Shown here in pieces: positions 60,793 to 64,000 of a stretch of 64,000 bases of DNA. The position numbers were made by a program, and so were the translations under genes. How positions within the stretch are numbered: position 1 is the stretch's first letter; each line of letters opens with the position of its first letter. The notes under the pieces were generated by a model. It made no database searches. It worked only from the letters and a program-made list of their open reading frames with translations, and had not been told where the DNA came from. The stretch spans positions 62,001 to 126,000 of the forward strand of contig JAJTXZ010000002.1 of assembly GCA_021463195.1 (NCBI GenBank), in the 5' to 3' direction. This stretch comes from Anaerolineae bacterium. Its GTDB lineage: Bacteria > Chloroflexota > Anaerolineae > UBA4142 > SHND01.

Positions 60793-63561
60793 TTATTCCA
60801 CGCGCAGCCATTCCACCGCGATACTTAGGGGCCGATTATCCAACGCGTGTCCGACGCTGACCGCGCTCGCGCCTTCGCCCGTTTGTTCCAAACCGTTCGG
60901 TTTGCCTTTGACGGCGATGAACGCGTGGGTGTGTCCATCGTGTCCGCGCAGATTTGTTTCGAGTCCGAGCGATTGAATCGCCGCCGCCGCTGATTCGCCC
61001 AGCATTGCCGTCGCGTCCTCTTGCGCCGCGCCGACCACAATCATCCCGTCGGGAATTTTAGAAATAAATTCGCGCAGCGCGCGCGATTCTAAAATGCTCG
61101 TGCCGCCCGTATCAAAATTTTTCGCGTCCAACACGCGACCCGTCTGCGGATCAATCACCGCGAGATTGTAGCCGCGCCGCAGCGGCGAGACTTCAACCTC
61201 GTTTACTTTGATCGAACCAAACTCGGGCGTGCTGGTGACTGTAATGTCCACTGGACTGGTGACGCCTGTGCCGCCGATTTCAAAATGCGCGGGCAGCACG
61301 TCACGCGGGCGCGCCACGTAACCAAAATCCAAAGCCAATTCGTTCAGACCATATTTCACCGCATCGCGCGGCAAGGTGATTTTGTATTCGTCCCAGCCCG
61401 CGTTCATTGTAACGCGCGGCAGCGTCTTGCCATTCAAGGTAATGGCAAAAGATTGCGGCGCGCTGTTTGGATATATAAACGGCAGCGCGCGCAGCGTCAA
61501 GGTGTAATCGCGCGATTCGCGCAGCGGCACGTACAGAATCGCTTGCTGCTGCGTCGCCCAACTCGCGTCTGCGTCGGCGATGCGTTCGACGGGCAGCCAA
61601 CCCGCGCCTTGATTGAGCAGCGCCATTTCATCGCTGAACTGAACTTGATAGGGAAAGGATAACGGCGTTTGCTGAATGCGATATGCCGTCGTGCCGTCGC
61701 GGTCATACATTTTTTCGCCCAGCGGCAAAACTTGTTGCGCGTATTCGGTCACGCGGTCCCGCGTGTCGCTCCACGGCGGACGATTTGGAATGGGCGCGTT
61801 GACGACGAGATAACGCATGTCAAAAAAGTTGACGAGCTGTTGCGCGCGCGCGCGGTCTTGCTGCAAGGTTGCGTCGTCTACATTCTGATAGGTTTCGAGC
61901 GCGATGATAGATTTGATCACCGGCAGCCGCGCGAAATAATCAAAGAGCGACGGCGGATTGCGTTCGAGTTGTCCAGTGATGATAAATTTTTCCGAGACGG
62001 TTTGATAATATTGCGTGCGCGTGTCTTCGGCGCCGATGGTGCCAAAGGAATTGCGCCAACCGAGCGGCAGAGCCAGCACCGTAAAGTCGCCCGGCTCTTG
62101 CCGAATCTGTTGGTAAATTTCCGGCACGCGCGCGTCCGAGAGCGTGATGGGGACTGGAATGTGTTCAAAAATCAAAACGACCGCCAGTAAACCGCAAACA
62201 CCCAATGCCAACCAATTTGACCCGGCGCGCGGCGGTCTTGCAAGACGTTCCATCAACCAAAATGTGCCGTACGCGATTAACGTCGCGAGCGCGAATAGGA
62301 CGAGAATCGAAAACCGATTCGGCACGCGATTTTCTTTTAACAGCGGAATGTAATGCAAAATTAAAAACGGCAGCGGCACGGTGGTCGCGAGGCCATCGAG
62401 GTCAAATTCCGCGACGCCGTTGATATGCAAAAGCGGACCTAACGCGAGAATGGCAAAGCCCAACGCAATCGCCGCCCACATGCGGACTTTGCGAAAGTAC
62501 AAGGCGGTGCCGACGATCGCGAGGATGACCGTGATATAGCCGACAAAAAAAGTGTTAATGTCGCTGAATTGCGAGATGCCTTGCCGCACCAAATCGAGCT
62601 CTTGTTCCCAATGCCGATTCAGCGGATGCAAACTAATCGGCGTGAAAAAACCGTACAGATCCACCAACAATTTTTCGGAATGGCCCCAGCCCGGCAATTT
62701 GTAACCGCTGTTAAAAATTTCGTTGAGGGTGGGGAGCAGCAAGGGCGCAAAAAAGAGCGCCGCGCTGACTCCTAAAATGCCCATTCGCGCCAAAGCCGAC
62801 GGCGATTGTTTCAAAAGCCGCCATTCAAAAACCAAGACTGCGAGCGTTAACAGAACGAGCAGCACGCCGTTCGACAATTCCGCGTACATCGCGAGCGCGG
62901 CGAACAAGCCCGCCAGGATTGGAAAACGCCATCCGGGATGCAGCAACGTTTTGACGAAAAATAACATATAGAATGGAATGAATTCGATGGCGAGAATATT
63001 ATAGTGTCCGAGCGCGGCATAGACCCAACGATTCGAGGAAAAGGTCCACACGATGCCCGCGAGAAACGCGGCGAGCGTGATGAGCCAGGGCGACGGATTT
63101 TGCGGCGCGGCGCGATATCCTTGCTGCTGCCAAAGACGGAATGAGACGCGCAATAAATACGCGGCAAACAAATACATGCCATACGCGCTTATGACAAACG
63201 AAAAAAGCACGAGCGTGTTTTGCGCCGGCACGATGCCAAAGGCAAAATAGAGCGGCTGCAAGAGAATTACGTGCAGCAAGGTATAGGCGTACAAAATCAA
63301 ATTCGTGCCTTGCGGATAAAATAACCAAGCGGTGTAAAACGGATTAATGCCGCGGTCAAAGAGCGCGAATTTGAACCACCAGTTGTTCCACGTCTGAAAC
63401 ATTTCATCGAACGCCCAAGTGGGGCTGCCGATTAAATGGTCGCCAAAATGGAGGATGAGCGGATAGGTTGTAAGCAGCGCAATGAGCGTATAGAGAACGA
63501 GAACCGCGAGGTGCGTCCGCAGAGTCGAATTTGAATTCATGTTACTTGCTGTATAATTCAT
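60793..63561 (-). CDS. giant membrane glycosyltransferase-like protein with C-terminal ILEI-like domain
   Basis: 922 residues (ATG 63540 is an alternative start). The N-terminal ~470 residues hold about 12 helices; the first outside loop has GDHLIGSPTWAFDEMFQTWN, a GT-C type acidic loop. After soluble beta-rich parts, residues about 790-900 read RRGYNLAVIDPQTGRVLDAK, NFDTGGTSILESRALREFIS, KIPDGMIVVGAAQEDATAML and GHDGHTHAFIAVKGKPNG. This matches the interleukin-like EMT inducer (ILEI/FAM3) fold, known from animals and some bacterial surface glycan proteins. Probably modifies cell-surface glycans; acceptor unknown. Confidence 0.8.
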   Translation of the reverse strand: MNYTASNMNSNSTLRTHLAVLVLYTLIALLTTYPLILHFGDHLIGSPTWAFDEMFQTWNNWWFKFALFDRGINPFYTAWLFYPQGTNLILYAYTLLHVILLQPLYFAFGIVPAQNTLVLFSFVISAYGMYLFAAYLLRVSFRLWQQQGYRAAPQNPSPWLITLAAFLAGIVWTFSSNRWVYAALGHYNILAIEFIPFYMLFFVKTLLHPGWRFPILAGLFAALAMYAELSNGVLLVLLTLAVLVFEWRLLKQSPSALARMGILGVSAALFFAPLLLPTLNEIFNSGYKLPGWGHSEKLLVDLYGFFTPISLHPLNRHWEQELDLVRQGISQFSDINTFFVGYITVILAIVGTALYFRKVRMWAAIALGFAILALGPLLHINGVAEFDLDGLATTVPLPFLILHYIPLLKENRVPNRFSILVLFALATLIAYGTFWLMERLARPPRAGSNWLALGVCGLLAVVLIFEHIPVPITLSDARVPEIYQQIRQEPGDFTVLALPLGWRNSFGTIGAEDTRTQYYQTVSEKFIITGQLERNPPSLFDYFARLPVIKSIIALETYQNVDDATLQQDRARAQQLVNFFDMRYLVVNAPIPNRPPWSDTRDRVTEYAQQVLPLGEKMYDRDGTTAYRIQQTPLSFPYQVQFSDEMALLNQGAGWLPVERIADADASWATQQQAILYVPLRESRDYTLTLRALPFIYPNSAPQSFAITLNGKTLPRVTMNAGWDEYKITLPRDAVKYGLNELALDFGYVARPRDVLPAHFEIGGTGVTSPVDITVTSTPEFGSIKVNEVEVSPLRRGYNLAVIDPQTGRVLDAKNFDTGGTSILESRALREFISKIPDGMIVVGAAQEDATAMLGESAAAAIQSLGLETNLRGHDGHTHAFIAVKGKPNGLEQTGEGASAVSVGHALDNRPLSIAVEWLRVE
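63531..63557 (+). promoter_or_regulatory. candidate promoter of the DedA-like gene
   Basis: TTGAAT (63531-63536), 15 bp, TATAAT (63552-63557). Short spacing, but a perfect -10 sits 10 bp ahead of the GTG. Confidence 0.4.
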
Positions 63562-63566
63562 GGCTT

Positions 63567-64000
63567 GTGAGATTTAAAAATACAAATGCGCGGGCGTGGC
63601 TGCCGCAGTTCGCGTTATTGGGCGCGGCGGTGGCGGCGTATTATTTTGCCGCGCAGCTCGGCTGGGTTCCTGCCAATCCGCTCGCATGGTTGTTTGAAAT
63701 CGGCGACCGCGTCAAAGAAGAGTTGCCCAAATACGGCATCCTCGCGCCGGTGGTATATGCGTTATTTTACGCGCTGCAAATTGTTATCGCGCCGATTCCC
63801 GGCGCGCCCCTGTCGTACACCGCGGGCTATTTGTTCGGTCCTGTTAGCGCGTCGCTTTTTTCCATGTTTGGTATTATGCTCGGCGGCGCGCTGGCATTCT
63901 GGTTGGCGCGGCGTTTGGGTTGGCCCCTGATTGAAAAAATGGCGCCGTCGAGTTGGATTGAACGTTGGCGCAATCTCGCGGCGGTCAATTCTTCATTTAC
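63567..64000 (+). CDS. TVP38/DedA-like membrane protein, N-terminal part (runs off right edge)
   Basis: 144 codons to the edge, from GTG 63567; the nearby ATG at 63560 is in another frame and stops. Helices: LPQFALLGAAVAAYYFAAQL, APVVYALFYALQIVIAPIPG, then the SNARE-associated/DedA core APIPGAPLSYTAGYLFGPVS and FGIMLGGALAFWLARRLGWP. The family moves lipids or undecaprenyl-phosphate across the membrane in known members. A TATAAT at 63552-63557 lies just ahead, giving a possible leaderless start. Divergent from the giant glycosyltransferase gene. Confidence 0.85.
   Translation, partial: MRFKNTNARAWLPQFALLGAAVAAYYFAAQLGWVPANPLAWLFEIGDRVKEELPKYGILAPVVYALFYALQIVIAPIPGAPLSYTAGYLFGPVSASLFSMFGIMLGGALAFWLARRLGWPLIEKMAPSSWIERWRNLAAVNSSF

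Overview
The window is GC-rich bacterial DNA with long runs of gcgc, carrying 60-plus protein genes, one tRNA and no rRNA. The mix points to Chloroflexota, most likely an Anaerolineae-like lineage, probably a metagenome bin. It includes TadE/TadG pilus-type proteins, DegS/NarL-type two-component genes, an actinobacterial-type inositol-phosphate synthase in a phosphatidylinositol-lipid operon, a Rieske/cytochrome b/dihaem cytochrome c set, DUF2723 and very large membrane glycosyltransferases. The phylum assignment is inference; no marker gene settles it.

Layout. 1-4.4 kb, minus strand: end of a tad-like locus (TadG, two TadE) and two sensor kinases around a NarL-type regulator. 4.8-6.7 kb, plus: etfB-etfA. 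6.8-13.5 kb, minus: seven-gene operon ino1, two acyltransferases, PHP phosphoesterase, PimA-like glycosyltransferase, FAD oxidoreductase and CDP-alcohol phosphotransferase, which reads as phosphatidylinositol/PI-mannoside synthesis. 13.8-21.9 kb: a degenerate aspartate-carbamoyltransferase paralog, two stalked surface proteins with an epimerase and a methyltransferase, trmI, a PucR-like regulator and small genes.

22-37.7 kb, plus: branched-chain amino acid cluster ilvB, ilvN, ilvC, leuA, leuC, leuD, cimA, leuB, pheA, ilvE. It is preceded by a 39-codon Leu/Ile/Val-rich leader peptide and a terminator, a textbook-style attenuator not covered by ordinary ORF calling. Nine junctions of this cluster carry self-complementary quasi-repeat spacers, each built from its own short word. 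Several foreign genes sit inside it: a phage tail-collar protein, an antisense toxin-antitoxin-like pair, a zinc-ribbon membrane protein, and an MFS transporter that separates a 5' remnant of leuB from the intact leuB.

37.8-40.5 kb: a compact chromosomal integron. An IntI-type integrase diverges from a two-cassette array (a nuclease-like gene and a HicAB pair). Cassette borders are defined by reciprocal 10-bp matches between each cassette start and its own attC. A 57-nt palindrome lies at attI and a possible attC relic lies at 43.4 kb.

40.8-52 kb: MarR and DUF1801 genes, a DUF364 protein, a beta-helix carbohydrate-binding lipoprotein, a standalone PEP/pyruvate-binding domain, an ABC-2 exporter whose permease is fused to a PrsW-like protease domain, and tRNA-Sec(TCA). 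52.3-56 kb: bc-type complex. 56-64 kb: a glycosidase-like membrane protein, a barnase-like lipoprotein with barstar, two large membrane glycosyltransferase-like proteins (one with an ILEI-like domain), and a partial TVP38/DedA gene. A dispersed palindromic element of about 100 bp occurs at least six times across the window.
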